Below are positions 49,058 through 58,539 of a stretch of DNA of 64,000 bases, in pieces. The position numbers and the translations under genes are program-made. A model generated the notes under the pieces. The model saw nothing but the letters and a program-made list of their open reading frames with translations. It searched no databases and was not told where the DNA came from. Each line of letters opens with the position of its first letter. The first letter of the stretch is position 1. Source of the DNA: Alphaproteobacteria bacterium (GTDB lineage: Bacteria; Pseudomonadota; Alphaproteobacteria; Puniceispirillales; Puniceispirillaceae); NCBI GenBank assembly GCA_016779005.1, contig JADHOL010000005.1, positions 1 through 64,000 of the forward strand, in the 5' to 3' direction.

Positions 49058-50406
49058 GCGGTTTGCGCCTTTTTAATACCCTTGCAAAAGAAAAACAAAA
49101 TTTCACGCCTTATGTATCTCATCATGTTGGTATTTACGCCTGCGGGCCTACTGTTTATGACAGAATACATGTGGGTAATGCCCGCCCGCTTGTGCTTTTT
49201 GATATACTCGTAAAGCTTCTGAGATATCATTATGATACGGTTATGTATGTGCGAAATATTACAGATGTTGATGATAAAATAAACCAGCGCGCGATGGAAA
49301 ATAGCACTACTATAAATAGCCTATGCGAGCAGACGATAGCTGATTTTCAGAATGATTGTATTGCGTTGAATGTTGCGGCTCCAGATGTGGAACCAAGAGC
49401 TACACAGCATATTGCTGAGATGTTGGAGATGATTTCAGAATTAGTAGCATCTGGGTATGCATATGAAGCATCAGGGCATGTACTTTTTTCGGTTGCTACA
49501 ATGCCTGAATATGGCACATTATCGGGAAGAAGCATGGATGAGATGATAGCTGGCGCCCGTGTTGAAGTAGCACCTTACAAAAAGGATCCAGGTGATTTTG
49601 TGTTATGGAAGCCCTCAGATACAACTCAGCCAGGATGGGATAGCCCGTATGGGCGCGGAAGGCCTGGCTGGCATATTGAATGTTCTGCAATGGCACGAAA
49701 ATATCTTGGAAAAGAATTTGACATTCATGCAGGTGGCCTCGATTTAATATTTCCCCATCATGAGAATGAAATTGCGCAATCCTGTTGCGCGAATAATACC
49801 AAGAATATGGCGCGATATTGGGTTCATAATGGATATGTGACTGTAAATGGAGAGAAAATGTCCAAATCTGCTGGTAATTTTACAACAGTTGCAGATGCGC
49901 TTACAAAGCATCGCGGTGAGGCTATTCGTTACGCTTTAATGGCGGCACATTACCGTGCACCGCTAGATTATTCCGATGGGCAGGTTTCTGAATCGAAACA
50001 GGCTTTAGACCGGTTATACAGGGCGGCAGGAGATGCAGTTGCCACAAACCCGCCCTCTGAATTTATAGATATATTAAATGATGATTTAAATACCCCGCAG
50101 GCGCTTGCCTTTTTGCATCAAAAAGCAAAAGACACAAATAAAGGTGATAAAAACGCGGCAGGTGAGATTAAAGCATGTGCTGAGCTGCTAGGTCTTCTTA
50201 ACTACTCATCTGAAGAATGGTTTCGCTCAGAAGCAGATATGAAAGATTTATCAGTTGCAGAAATAGAACAACTCATTGAAGAGCGCAGAATGGCGCGTCT
50301 AGGTAAGAATTTTTCGGTTGCAGATGAAATCAGACAAAGGCTTGCTTCCAATGGAATTGAATTGTTAGATAGTGCAGATGGAACCAACTGGCAAAAAAAT
50401 AACTGA
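49054..50406 (+). CDS. cysS: Cysteinyl-tRNA synthetase
   Basis: Class I synthetase charging tRNA-Cys. Motifs: GPTVYDRIHVGNARPL (HIGH equivalent, with the upstream zinc cysteine ACGP), RPGWHIECSAM and HHENEIAQSC, and the KMSKSAGNF loop. 450 residues, standard. It overlaps gltX by four bases (ATGA). Its stop codon lies within the first unit of a 10-bp repeat array. Confidence 0.95.
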   Translation: MSGLRLFNTLAKEKQNFTPYVSHHVGIYACGPTVYDRIHVGNARPLVLFDILVKLLRYHYDTVMYVRNITDVDDKINQRAMENSTTINSLCEQTIADFQNDCIALNVAAPDVEPRATQHIAEMLEMISELVASGYAYEASGHVLFSVATMPEYGTLSGRSMDEMIAGARVEVAPYKKDPGDFVLWKPSDTTQPGWDSPYGRGRPGWHIECSAMARKYLGKEFDIHAGGLDLIFPHHENEIAQSCCANNTKNMARYWVHNGYVTVNGEKMSKSAGNFTTVADALTKHRGEAIRYALMAAHYRAPLDYSDGQVSESKQALDRLYRAAGDAVATNPPSEFIDILNDDLNTPQALAFLHQKAKDTNKGDKNAAGEIKACAELLGLLNYSSEEWFRSEADMKDLSVAEIEQLIEERRMARLGKNFSVADEIRQRLASNGIELLDSADGTNWQKNN

Positions 50407-50460
50407 AAATAACTGAAAATAACTAACAATAATTGAAAATAGCCGAAAACAGTCGAGAAT
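50398..50460. repeat. 10-bp tandem repeat array after cysS
   Basis: Six consecutive 10-base units begin at 50398: AATAACTGAA twice exactly, then AATAACTAAC, AATAATTGAA, AATAGCCGAA and AACAGTCGAG. Divergence increases along the array. The first unit contains the cysS stop codon. A T-run follows at about 50480 but without a hairpin. Confidence 0.85.
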
Positions 50461-50546
50461 AGAAAAAATTATAAGGGCTTTTTTTTGATAGGTGTCGTAA
50501 TTTTTAGTATGACACTATCACAGGATAGATAAGAAAGATTAATGTG

Positions 50547-52169
50547 ATGAATGACACTTATATATGGCTTTTTGACACCACACTTCGAGATGGTGGTCAG
50601 ACACGTGGTGTTGATTTTAGTGTTTCTGATAAGATAGCCATTAGCCAAGCGTTAGATGAATTTGGCATTGATTATATAGAGGCAGGATGGCCTGGTGCCA
50701 ATCCAACAGATGATCAGTTTTTTGAGACGCCACCAGCCCTTAAAAAATCGTCACTAGTTGCATTTGGCATGACCAGAAGAGGTGGCAGGTCAACCGATAA
50801 TGACCCTGGATTTAATGCGATTATTAACGCACAGACAGATGCGACATGTCTGGTAGGTAAAACCTGGGATTTTCATGTAAAAACCGCATTGAATATATCG
50901 CACGAAGAAAATTTAAGAATGATTACAGAATCTCTAAAGGCAGCAGGCGCCAAGGGCAGGGAGCCTATGTTTGATTGTGAGCATTACTTTGATGGGTTTA
51001 AAGCAAATCGTGAATTTGCCTTGGCTTGTGTGAAGGCGGCTTTTGATGGCGGGGCTCGCTGGATAATCTTATGTGATACAAATGGTGGTACATTAACAGA
51101 TGAAATATTTGATATCGTAACCCAAACAAAAGCATATGTTCCTGATGCTAATATCGGAATTCATTGTCATAATGATATTGGATTGGCAGTTGCTAATTCA
51201 CTCGCTGCAATTAAAGCAGGGGCAAGGCAGGTGCAAGGGACTATAAATGGCCTTGGGGAGCGGTGCGGAAATGCTGATCTTATAACGCTTATTCCAACCT
51301 TGATGCTAAAACTTGGTTTTACCACTTCAATCCCCAAAGAAAAGCTGTCCAAATTAGTAAGCCTCTCTCGGATGGTTGATGATAGGTTGAATCTTGTGCC
51401 AGATTCGCACGCCCCTTATGTTGGCTCAGCTGCATTCGCTCATAAAGGGGGGCTTCATGCTTCTGCTGCACAAAAAGACCCTAGAACCTATGAGCATATC
51501 CCGCCTGAGATAGTGGGCAATGAGCGTTCATTCGTGATTTCTGACCAAATTGGCAGATCGAATGTAACGGCTCGTTTCTCAGAGGTTGGTATTGAAATAC
51601 CAGCAGATGATATCAGGATAGAGAAATTAATCAGAGATATTAAAGAAAAAGAATTTAATGGATGGTCCTTTGATTCTGCTGAAGCCAGTTTTGAATTACT
51701 TGCCAGAAGGGCATTAGGCGAGGTTCCTGATTATTTTACGATTGGCCGCTTTAGAGTAACAGATGAGAGACGATTTAACGCTAAAGGAGACTTGGTGGTT
51801 GAATCAGAGGCTACCGCCGCTATCACGATAGGCGCCCACTCACAGCATGAAGTTGCATTGGGGAATGGACCTGTAAATGCGATTGATAAGGCAATTCGGA
51901 AAGCATTAATCCGGATTTATCCATCTCTTGCTGAGGTGGAGTTGATTGATTTTAAGGTTAGAATATTAGAGCCACATGAGGGACAGAAAGGAACAGGCGC
52001 TGTCACCCGTGTATTAATAGAATTCAAAGATGAGAATGATCTAATCTGGCGAACAGTCGGTGTTTCTACCAATATCATTGATGCCTCAGTCATGGCTTTA
52101 TCAGACGGGATGGTCTGGAAATTAATGAATAATGGCACCGCAGATGCTTCTGTTAAAAATAGTCTCTAG
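50547..52169 (+). CDS. cimA: Citramalate synthase CimA
   Basis: Condenses pyruvate and acetyl-CoA to (R)-citramalate, the entry to isoleucine that bypasses threonine. The HMGL-like TIM barrel begins with LFDTTLRDGGQTRGVDFSV. The metal motif is GIHCHNDIGLAVANSLAA, and SRMVDDRLNLVPDSHAPYVG follows. The C-terminal LeuA-type regulatory domain carries EPHEGQKGTGAVTRVLIEF. About 540 residues, as in the citramalate synthase branch rather than LeuA or homocitrate synthase. ATG at 50547 directly follows a GTG. ilvBHC in the same window would complete the route. Confidence 0.9.
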   Translation: MNDTYIWLFDTTLRDGGQTRGVDFSVSDKIAISQALDEFGIDYIEAGWPGANPTDDQFFETPPALKKSSLVAFGMTRRGGRSTDNDPGFNAIINAQTDATCLVGKTWDFHVKTALNISHEENLRMITESLKAAGAKGREPMFDCEHYFDGFKANREFALACVKAAFDGGARWIILCDTNGGTLTDEIFDIVTQTKAYVPDANIGIHCHNDIGLAVANSLAAIKAGARQVQGTINGLGERCGNADLITLIPTLMLKLGFTTSIPKEKLSKLVSLSRMVDDRLNLVPDSHAPYVGSAAFAHKGGLHASAAQKDPRTYEHIPPEIVGNERSFVISDQIGRSNVTARFSEVGIEIPADDIRIEKLIRDIKEKEFNGWSFDSAEASFELLARRALGEVPDYFTIGRFRVTDERRFNAKGDLVVESEATAAITIGAHSQHEVALGNGPVNAIDKAIRKALIRIYPSLAEVELIDFKVRILEPHEGQKGTGAVTRVLIEFKDENDLIWRTVGVSTNIIDASVMALSDGMVWKLMNNGTADASVKNSL

Positions 52170-52220
52170 AACTGCAATTTATCTAGGCTGATATTTTATG
52201 TTCTAGATTGAAAGAATAAA

Positions 52221-53066
52221 ATGAATAATAAGCCTTTTCTGAATCTGATGCCGCCAGTTATTATTCTTTCTAATCCGCAATTGGGAGAGAATATTGGAGC
52301 TGCAGCCAGAGCCATGAAAAATTGTGGTTTTGCTGAATTAAGGCTTATAAATCCACGTGATGGATGGCCAAACCCAGATGCAGAGCCAATGGCAACACAT
52401 GCGTTGGATATATTACAGGCAATAACGGTATATCCAGACTTAGCGTCAGCCTGTTTTGACATCACAGATTTATTTGCGACTACGGCGCGGCCAAGAGAGC
52501 TTCAGAAAACGGTTTTGAACCCTCGAATGGCAGCTCAACATATTGTGGATAAATGCACACGCCAGATAAGCGAAGATAAAGACGCCACAGTGACACAAGA
52601 AACATCTGCACAGGATAGCTTTAAAGCAGCCTATTTATTTGGATCGGAAAGGGTTGGGCTGGTTAATGATGAAATCGTGTTTGCTGATTTTATCGTAGAG
52701 GCGCACTTAAATCCTGAAAGTAACTCTTTGAATCTTGCGCAGGCAGTAATGATAATGTGCTGGGAATTTGCAATGATAGCAGCTCTGCCCCCCGCTTCAA
52801 TAAATGCCAGTGAAGATACCGAAATGCTGCCTGAAACTTTAAAAGATAAACAGAAAATTTTAAAATCTGCAGCAACGGTTCAAGAACAGGCCTATTTTTT
52901 TGATAGGTTTGATACTCTTCTGGAAAATAAAGGTTTTTTTACAGCGCAGGAAAAAGCACCTACTGTAAAACGCAATATGAGAAATTTTTTTATCAAAGCT
53001 CGGTTTACAAAACAGGAGCTTCTAACTTGGCATGGAATATTAACCTTATTTGATAAGCAAAAATAG
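52221..53066 (+). CDS. trmJ: tRNA (cytidine/uridine-2'-O-)-methyltransferase TrmJ
   Basis: SPOUT methyltransferase modifying the 2'-OH at position 32 of tRNAs. The sequence has LSNPQLGENIGAAARAMKNC, RLINPRDGWPN and the knot motifs YLFGSERVGLVNDEI and SNSLNLAQAVMI. The C-terminal helical extension, to about 281 residues, is usual for TrmJ. It begins 51 bases after cimA and precedes rpsD. Confidence 0.92.
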   Translation: MNNKPFLNLMPPVIILSNPQLGENIGAAARAMKNCGFAELRLINPRDGWPNPDAEPMATHALDILQAITVYPDLASACFDITDLFATTARPRELQKTVLNPRMAAQHIVDKCTRQISEDKDATVTQETSAQDSFKAAYLFGSERVGLVNDEIVFADFIVEAHLNPESNSLNLAQAVMIMCWEFAMIAALPPASINASEDTEMLPETLKDKQKILKSAATVQEQAYFFDRFDTLLENKGFFTAQEKAPTVKRNMRNFFIKARFTKQELLTWHGILTLFDKQK

Positions 53067-53075
53067 CTTATTTCC

Positions 53076-53104
53076 TTGACGTAGCGAGCGGTTTTGGGTA
53101 TCAC
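53076..53104 (+). promoter_or_regulatory. Putative rpsD promoter
   Basis: TTGACG (53076-53081) and TATCAC (53099-53104) are separated by 17 bases, about 100 bases before the rpsD ATG. This suggests rpsD is transcribed from its own promoter despite following trmJ. Confidence 0.45.
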
Positions 53105-53150
53105 GAGCGCTATTCTTGGGAATGTTGGATGTGTGTGGTTAATGGCAGCA

Positions 53151-53181
53151 TCCCGGCCTGTAATATGAGGCACTACCGGGA
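53151..53181 (+). promoter_or_regulatory. Hairpin in the rpsD leader
   Basis: TCCCGG (53151-53156) pairs with CCGGGA (53176-53181) around a 19-base loop, ending 24 bases before the rpsD ATG. S4 represses translation through leader structures in some bacteria; whether this hairpin is such a site is inference. Confidence 0.3.
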
Positions 53182-53205
53182 CAAATAAATAAAAGGAAGA
53201 TAAAA

Positions 53206-53835
53206 ATGGCTCCAAAAGTCGAACATAAGCGTCGTAACTCCAAACATAAAATTGACCGCCGTATGGGTGTCAATCTTTGGGGACGCACAAAATCACCCCT
53301 AAATGCCCGCTCTTATGCGCCTGGCCAGCATGGACAGCGCCGCAAAAAGCCAACGGATTATGGTATTCAGCTTATGGCTAAGCAGAAGCTGAAAGGCTAT
53401 TATGGCAATATCGGTGAGAAACAATTTAAGAAATACTATATTGAAGCAGCAAGACGCAAAGGCGATACAGGTCAGAACCTAATTGGTATTTTAGAATCAC
53501 GATTTGATGCGGTATTATATCGCGCAAAACTTGTCCCAACTGTATTTGCAGCACGCCAGCTTATTAATCATGGCCATGTAACATTAAATGGAAAACGCTG
53601 TAATATCGGCTCTGTAATGCTTCGTGTAGGGGATGAAATTCAGGTCAAAGAAAAAGTAAAAGATATACCAGCTATTCTTGAAGCAATGGTATCAAATGAG
53701 CGCGATGTGCCTGAATATATTGAGGTTGATCATGATAAGCGCTCTGCTAAATATATTCGTGTTCCAGCCTTTGATGAAGTGCCATACCCGGTTATGATGG
53801 AGCCGAATTTGGTTGTGGAATATTACTCACGTTAA
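53206..53835 (+). CDS. rpsD: 30S ribosomal protein S4
   Basis: Primary 16S rRNA-binding protein of the 30S body. The N-terminal domain begins [20 protein letters not shown]. The S4 RNA-binding domain lies at about 96-160 ([32 protein letters not shown]). The C-terminal end is [10 protein letters not shown]. 209 residues, with a GGAAGAT ribosome-binding site. It stands alone rather than in the alpha operon, as is common in Alphaproteobacteria. Confidence 0.96.
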   Translation: MAPKVEHKRRNSKHKIDRRMGVNLWGRTKSPLNARSYAPGQHGQRRKKPTDYGIQLMAKQKLKGYYGNIGEKQFKKYYIEAARRKGDTGQNLIGILESRFDAVLYRAKLVPTVFAARQLINHGHVTLNGKRCNIGSVMLRVGDEIQVKEKVKDIPAILEAMVSNERDVPEYIEVDHDKRSAKYIRVPAFDEVPYPVMMEPNLVVEYYSR

Positions 53836-53852
53836 ATAAAACAAATGAGTTT

Positions 53853-53883
53853 AAAAAAGGCGCCAGATAAGGCGCCTTTTTTT
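53853..53883. terminator. Bidirectional terminator between rpsD and grxD
   Basis: AAAAAAGGCGCC (53853-53864) and GGCGCCTTTTTT (53871-53882) form a 12-bp stem with a six-base loop. The A-run on one arm and T-run on the other serve both converging operons. Confidence 0.93.
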
Positions 53884-53925
53884 GTGATACATATTTAACT
53901 AATAATCTGTTCTATATCGCCCTGC

Positions 53926-54282
53926 TTATTGAGGTGATACGTCAACACCGTGAGTGTTAAACATTTCCATTAACTCACCTGTTTCATACATTTCTCTTAT
54001 AATATCACAGCCGCCCATAAACTCACCCTTTACATAAAGCTGAGGGATTGTCGGCCAGTCAGAAAAGGTTTTGATGCCTTCTCTAATATCATTATCTTCA
54101 AGGACATTCACGCCTCTGAATTGAACTCCCAAATGGCTTAAAACGCCAACCACAGCGGCTGAAAAGCCACATTGCGGAAATACAGGGGTTCCTTTCATGA
54201 ACAGAACGACATCTTGGCTATTTATTTCAGACTGAATGCGTTCTGTGATAGCAGGTTCTAGGGTGCTCATTTTTATACTCAC
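53926..54282 (-). CDS. grxD: Monothiol glutaredoxin (CGFS type, Grx4)
   Basis: Binds a [2Fe-2S] cluster with glutathione and cooperates with BolA proteins in Fe-S trafficking. The single-cysteine active site is MKGTPVFPQCGFSAAVVG, with the family WPTIPQLYVKGEFMGGCDII later. 118 residues. It follows bolA by 18 bases and ends the purine operon, an association seen in many Alphaproteobacteria. Confidence 0.94.
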   Translation of the reverse strand: MSIKMSTLEPAITERIQSEINSQDVVLFMKGTPVFPQCGFSAAVVGVLSHLGVQFRGVNVLEDNDIREGIKTFSDWPTIPQLYVKGEFMGGCDIIREMYETGELMEMFNTHGVDVSPQ

Positions 54283-54300
54283 TTTCTTAAAACAGGTTCG

Positions 54301-54534
54301 TTATGACGGAATTTTAGTTTGCAGTGCGAGGGCGTGTAATATACCGCCCATTCTGCCATCAAGCGCTTGATATATCATTTGGTGTTGCTGAACTCTTGAT
54401 TTACCAGCGAATTCTTTTGTTTCAACATAGCATGAGTAATGATCGCCATCCCCCGCCATATCCTCAATCTTAACAATAGCATCTGGGAAAGCCTTGATAA
54501 TTAATTCTTCAATTTCATGTGCCTGCATTGCCAT
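54301..54534 (-). CDS. bolA: BolA family protein
   Basis: 77-residue BolA-like protein, partner of the CGFS glutaredoxin encoded just downstream. Family features are the class-type loop MAGDGDHYSCYVETKEFAGK and the helix SRVQQHQMIYQAL, which supplies the histidine cluster ligand. It is short, resembling the IbaG/YrbA branch. The symbol denotes family only. Confidence 0.9.
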   Translation of the reverse strand: MAMQAHEIEELIIKAFPDAIVKIEDMAGDGDHYSCYVETKEFAGKSRVQQHQMIYQALDGRMGGILHALALQTKIPS

Positions 54535-54556
54535 TATGGGTTATATATCCTCTTGC

Positions 54557-56761
54557 TTATTTCTCTAACCGGCTGCGAAGACCAGTCTCGTAGCTATTTC
54601 TTATCTCTTCTAATGATATAAGATCTCCATTTGAGATTTTCAATTCTTGATTTGAATTCGATTTACCAAGATGGAGTAAAGGGATGTGTGCGTGCTCTGC
54701 ATTCCGTATTAATTGGTCTGGATTGTTGGTTGCAATAATATAGCTAGATTGGTTTTCAGCGAAACACCAGCTATGGGTATCTAGCGTATCGGGAAGCGTT
54801 ATAGACGCTCCTTGATTTCCAGCTAGCATCATCTCAGCAAGCGCAACCAACATACCGCCATCAGAAATATCATGAGCTGCTTGAACTAATTTATTTTCAT
54901 AACAGCTCAGGATGAAGGAGCCTGTTCGCAACTCCGCCTCTAAGTCAATTGGTGGCGGAGCGCCACCCACATGCTGTGCCAGTGATTTTGCATAAATACT
55001 ATTGGATAACCAACCAGTATTCGTAGTTGCATCCTGCCCTATAATGAATAATGCCGCATCTGGGGGCAGGGCAATTGTGCCTGCATTTTGCCAATCGTCA
55101 ATGAGCCCAACCATTCCAATAACAGGGCATGGCTTAATCGCATTTCCATCAGTCTCATTATATAATGAGACATTTCCAGACACAACAGGGGTTGATAAGA
55201 ACGCACACGCATCCTTCATCCCTGTAACACTATGGACAAGTTGCGCCATAATTTCAGGCTTTTCTGGATTGCCAAAATTTAAGTTATTAGTGACTGCAAG
55301 AGGCGTTGCCCCTGCTGCGATGATGTTTCTATAAGCTTCTACCACAGCTTGCTTGCCGCCATTATAAGGGTCTGCTTCTACATATCTTGGGGTGCAATCA
55401 GTTGTTAATGCTAGCGCCTTATTCGTTCCATAAACACGTGTTAGGGCACAATCACCGCCAGGCCCGATAATCGTATCAGCCATAACATGGCTATCATATT
55501 GCTCATAAATCCATCTGCGTGAGCATAAATCTTCGCTTCCAATAAGGTTTTTTAAGGCAGCAGAAATGGATATGTCCTGTATTAGTGTATGGGCTGGAAC
55601 TTCTTCTGGAATTTCTGGTGTACTATGAGGCCTGTCATATTCAGGCGCATCATCTACCAAAGGGGCAAGAGGAATATCACACGCAACTTCCCCCTCTTTT
55701 AGAAGAATGAGCCTGTCAGTCTCTGTGACCTGACCAATTGGCATAAAATCGAGATCCCATTTATTAAAAATTTGCCGCGCTATTTCAGCTTGACTAGGAT
55801 CAATCACCATTAGCATCCGCTCTTGACTTTCAGACAGCATAATTTCGTAAGCAGACATCTTAGTCTCTCTAACCGGAACTAGATCAAGGTCTATTTCCAT
55901 GCCAAGACCGCCTTTTGCCGCCATTTCAACAGACGAGGAGGTAAGCCCAGCAGCGCCCATATCCTGAATTGCAACAACCGCATCTGCCGCCATTAATTCA
56001 AGACAAGCCTCCATTAGTAATTTGCCTGTAAACGGATCGCCTACCTGAACAGTAGGCCGTTTTGATTCTGTCTCATCACTAAATTCGGTAGAGGCCATCG
56101 TTGCCCCGTGAATCCCATCTCGCCCTGTTTTTGCGCCAACATAAATAACAGGATTTCCAGCACCAGATGCAGCAGAATAAAAAATCCGATCACTATGAGC
56201 AAGACCCACAGCCATCGCATTTACAAGAATATTACCATTATAAGAGGCATCAAATTCGACTTCCCCGCCGACGGTTGGTATGCCGATGCAATTTCCATAA
56301 CCGCCAATTCCAGCTGTTACGCCAGAAACAAGATGAGGTGTTTTCTCATGGTCTATCTCTCCAAAGCGAAGTGCATTCAACAATGCAATAGGCCGAGCGC
56401 CCATTGTAAACACATCACGCAAGATACCCCCCACCCCAGTGGCAGCCCCTTGATAAGGCTCGATAAAAGAGGGGTGGTTATGGCTTTCAATTTTAAATAC
56501 CACGGCAAGCCCGTCACCAATATCAACAACGCCTGCATTCTCGCCAGGCCCTTGAATAACGCGCTCTCCTTGTGTGGGTAGTGTTTTTAGCCATTTTTTG
56601 GATGATTTATAGGAGCAATGTTCAGACCACATGGCAGAGAAAATTCCAAGCTCACATAGATTTGGAAGCCGTCCTAAATGGGTGCATACACGCTCCCATT
56701 CCTCTTTTGACAGACCCATGGAAGCAGCGTTTTCAAACCCCATTTTAGTTGGCACACTCAT
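54557..56761 (-). CDS. purL: Phosphoribosylformylglycinamidine synthase subunit PurL
   Basis: ATP-dependent FGAM synthase subunit, the small 734-residue form that needs PurS and PurQ. Signatures: [51 protein letters not shown]-type (here [20 protein letters not shown]) and the second-half [14 protein letters not shown]. Its ATG overlaps the purQ stop. It is followed by bolA-grxD. Confidence 0.95.
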   Translation of the reverse strand: MSVPTKMGFENAASMGLSKEEWERVCTHLGRLPNLCELGIFSAMWSEHCSYKSSKKWLKTLPTQGERVIQGPGENAGVVDIGDGLAVVFKIESHNHPSFIEPYQGAATGVGGILRDVFTMGARPIALLNALRFGEIDHEKTPHLVSGVTAGIGGYGNCIGIPTVGGEVEFDASYNGNILVNAMAVGLAHSDRIFYSAASGAGNPVIYVGAKTGRDGIHGATMASTEFSDETESKRPTVQVGDPFTGKLLMEACLELMAADAVVAIQDMGAAGLTSSSVEMAAKGGLGMEIDLDLVPVRETKMSAYEIMLSESQERMLMVIDPSQAEIARQIFNKWDLDFMPIGQVTETDRLILLKEGEVACDIPLAPLVDDAPEYDRPHSTPEIPEEVPAHTLIQDISISAALKNLIGSEDLCSRRWIYEQYDSHVMADTIIGPGGDCALTRVYGTNKALALTTDCTPRYVEADPYNGGKQAVVEAYRNIIAAGATPLAVTNNLNFGNPEKPEIMAQLVHSVTGMKDACAFLSTPVVSGNVSLYNETDGNAIKPCPVIGMVGLIDDWQNAGTIALPPDAALFIIGQDATTNTGWLSNSIYAKSLAQHVGGAPPPIDLEAELRTGSFILSCYENKLVQAAHDISDGGMLVALAEMMLAGNQGASITLPDTLDTHSWCFAENQSSYIIATNNPDQLIRNAEHAHIPLLHLGKSNSNQELKISNGDLISLEEIRNSYETGLRSRLEK

Positions 56762-57447
56762 GTTACGATTGCCTCAAAGATTGATTGAAGTAATTTTTTT
56801 CCATCCGCGCTTTCATGCCCTGCGCCCATGGCTCGCTCTGGATGTGGCATCATGCCTAAAATTTTTCCATTAGAAGAGCATATTCCAGCTATATCATTTA
56901 ACGAGCCGTTTGGATTACCCGAATTCTGTTTATCTTCATTACCATATCTTAAAACGACTTGACCGTTTGACTCAATGGCATCCAAGGTTTCTGGATCTGC
57001 AAAAAAATTCCCTTCATTATGCGCAACAGGTATGTGCAGTTTTTCACTATTATCAAGGGATTTTATCAACTCACAAGAAGTATCAGAACTCACAGATAAA
57101 GTAGTTTGCTTGCAGACGAATTTCAGCTCTTTATTACGGGCAAGATACCCAGGGAGCATGCCTGCCTCACTTAAAATTTGAAATCCATTACATACGCCTA
57201 AAATAGCGCCTCCTCTTGCTGCATGGTCATGAAGCGCATTCATAATAGGCGCATGCGCCGCAAGAGCGCCACATCGCAAGTAATCACCAAACGAAAAACC
57301 ACCAGGAATAATGGCAAGATCAACCGGGTCAAGATTAGTCTGCTTATGCCAAATCAAGGCAGGTCTTCTGCCAGTAAGCGTTTCTACCGCAACCATCATA
57401 TCACGATCGCAATTAGAGCCTGGGAATACGATTATAGCAACTCTCAT
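56758..57447 (-). CDS. purQ: FGAM synthase glutaminase subunit PurQ
   Basis: Class I glutamine amidotransferase feeding ammonia to PurL. N-terminal [16 protein letters not shown], oxyanion region [16 protein letters not shown], nucleophile cysteine in [10 protein letters not shown] and the His/Glu pair in [10 protein letters not shown]. 229 residues. Overlaps both purS upstream and purL downstream by four bases. Confidence 0.95.
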   Translation of the reverse strand: MRVAIIVFPGSNCDRDMMVAVETLTGRRPALIWHKQTNLDPVDLAIIPGGFSFGDYLRCGALAAHAPIMNALHDHAARGGAILGVCNGFQILSEAGMLPGYLARNKELKFVCKQTTLSVSSDTSCELIKSLDNSEKLHIPVAHNEGNFFADPETLDAIESNGQVVLRYGNEDKQNSGNPNGSLNDIAGICSSNGKILGMMPHPERAMGAGHESADGKKLLQSIFEAIVT

Positions 57448-57692
57448 GACGGCTCGTTAATTTCTATTGTGTAGGATTCGATTACGGTATTGGCGAGTAG
57501 AGATTCGCACATTTTGGCGGCTCTGTATCTAGCGCGCTCTTGATCATCTGTATCTATTGAAACAGTAATTTGCCTGCCCATAGTGACACCCTGCAGATCA
57601 TCAAAACCAAGAGAAGAGAGCGCCTGATTTACCGCTTGTGCCTCAGGGTCTAATACGCCTGGCTTTTTTTCGATTGTAATCGTTACCTGCAT
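57444..57692 (-). CDS. purS: FGAM synthase subunit PurS
   Basis: Small structural subunit (82 residues) bridging PurL and PurQ. Typical features are VTITIEKKPGVLDPEAQAV, the LGFDDLQGVTMGRQ segment and CESLLANTVIESYTI. Overlaps purQ by four bases, completing the three-part FGAM synthase found in Gram-positives and Alphaproteobacteria instead of the single large PurL. Confidence 0.94.
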   Translation of the reverse strand: MQVTITIEKKPGVLDPEAQAVNQALSSLGFDDLQGVTMGRQITVSIDTDDQERARYRAAKMCESLLANTVIESYTIEINEPS

Positions 57693-57737
57693 GATAACTC
57701 CTTTTCTACACCTAAATAGCTGTGTTTAACGAGAGGC

Positions 57738-58475
57738 TTAAAGCTCTGCTTTTAATTCAGGCAGTTTTAGGGACATTCGGTTTGCAATATCTGTATAGGA
57801 TTCAATTAACCCACCAAGGTCCCGCCTAAATCTGTCTTTATCAAGCTTCTCGTTCGTTTTCATGTCCCATAACCGGCAATTATCAGGGCTGATTTCATCT
57901 GCGAGAATTACCTCATGAAATCCCCCGACACTGTTTAATCTGCCAAACTCTATTTTAAAATCTATTAGCTGTATTTGCATCATAGAAAAGAGGCCTGTCA
58001 GAAAATCTGTTACGCGATATGCCATAGAGGTCATAGCATCCATCTCAAACTCATCGGCAAGCTGCATCACCTCTATATGTTCCCTTGATATTATCGGGTC
58101 GCCAAGAGAATCATCTTTAAGACAAAACTCAATCAATGTATTTGCTAATGGCTCACCTTCTTTAAGTCCAAGGCGCTTGCAAATAGAGCCTGCCGCAACC
58201 TTTCGTACAATCACTTCAATTGGAATTATCTGAACTTCTTTTACCAGCTGTTCTCTGTCAGATAATTGTCTGATGAAATGATGCGGAATATCAGTTTGAT
58301 TTAAGGCTTCAAAAATACAGCTGCTTATATAATTATTTAAAATGCCTTTTCCGATGAGGGTATCTTTTTTCTGGGCATTAAATGCAGTAGCATCATCTTT
58401 AAAATACTGAATAACAGTTCCTGTATCAGGTCCAGCAAACAGTTTTTTGGCTTTGCCCTCATAAAGTAATTTCAT
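57738..58475 (-). CDS. purC: SAICAR synthase PurC
   Basis: Joins aspartate to CAIR in purine synthesis. N-terminal [16 protein letters not shown]-binding [19 protein letters not shown], and SPDNCRLWD late in the protein. The frame opens at 58487, but the ATG at 58475 has GAGGA five bases upstream and gives the family start [10 protein letters not shown]. About 245 residues. It precedes purS in the purB-purC-purS-purQ-purL operon. Confidence 0.95.
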   Translation of the reverse strand: MKLLYEGKAKKLFAGPDTGTVIQYFKDDATAFNAQKKDTLIGKGILNNYISSCIFEALNQTDIPHHFIRQLSDREQLVKEVQIIPIEVIVRKVAAGSICKRLGLKEGEPLANTLIEFCLKDDSLGDPIISREHIEVMQLADEFEMDAMTSMAYRVTDFLTGLFSMMQIQLIDFKIEFGRLNSVGGFHEVILADEISPDNCRLWDMKTNEKLDKDRFRRDLGGLIESYTDIANRMSLKLPELKAEL

Positions 58476-58539
58476 ATTTTTCCTCATAAAAGAACATCAA
58501 GAATTTAAGCTCTTTTTTTTAAAAAAGAATTAAACGCGC

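Noticed and set aside
50398-50460. Regular repeats considered as a CRISPR array
   Set aside because: Units are only 10 bases, contiguous and without spacers, and no cas genes are nearby.
50470-50490. T-run before cimA considered as a terminator
   Set aside because: No stable hairpin precedes the T-run.
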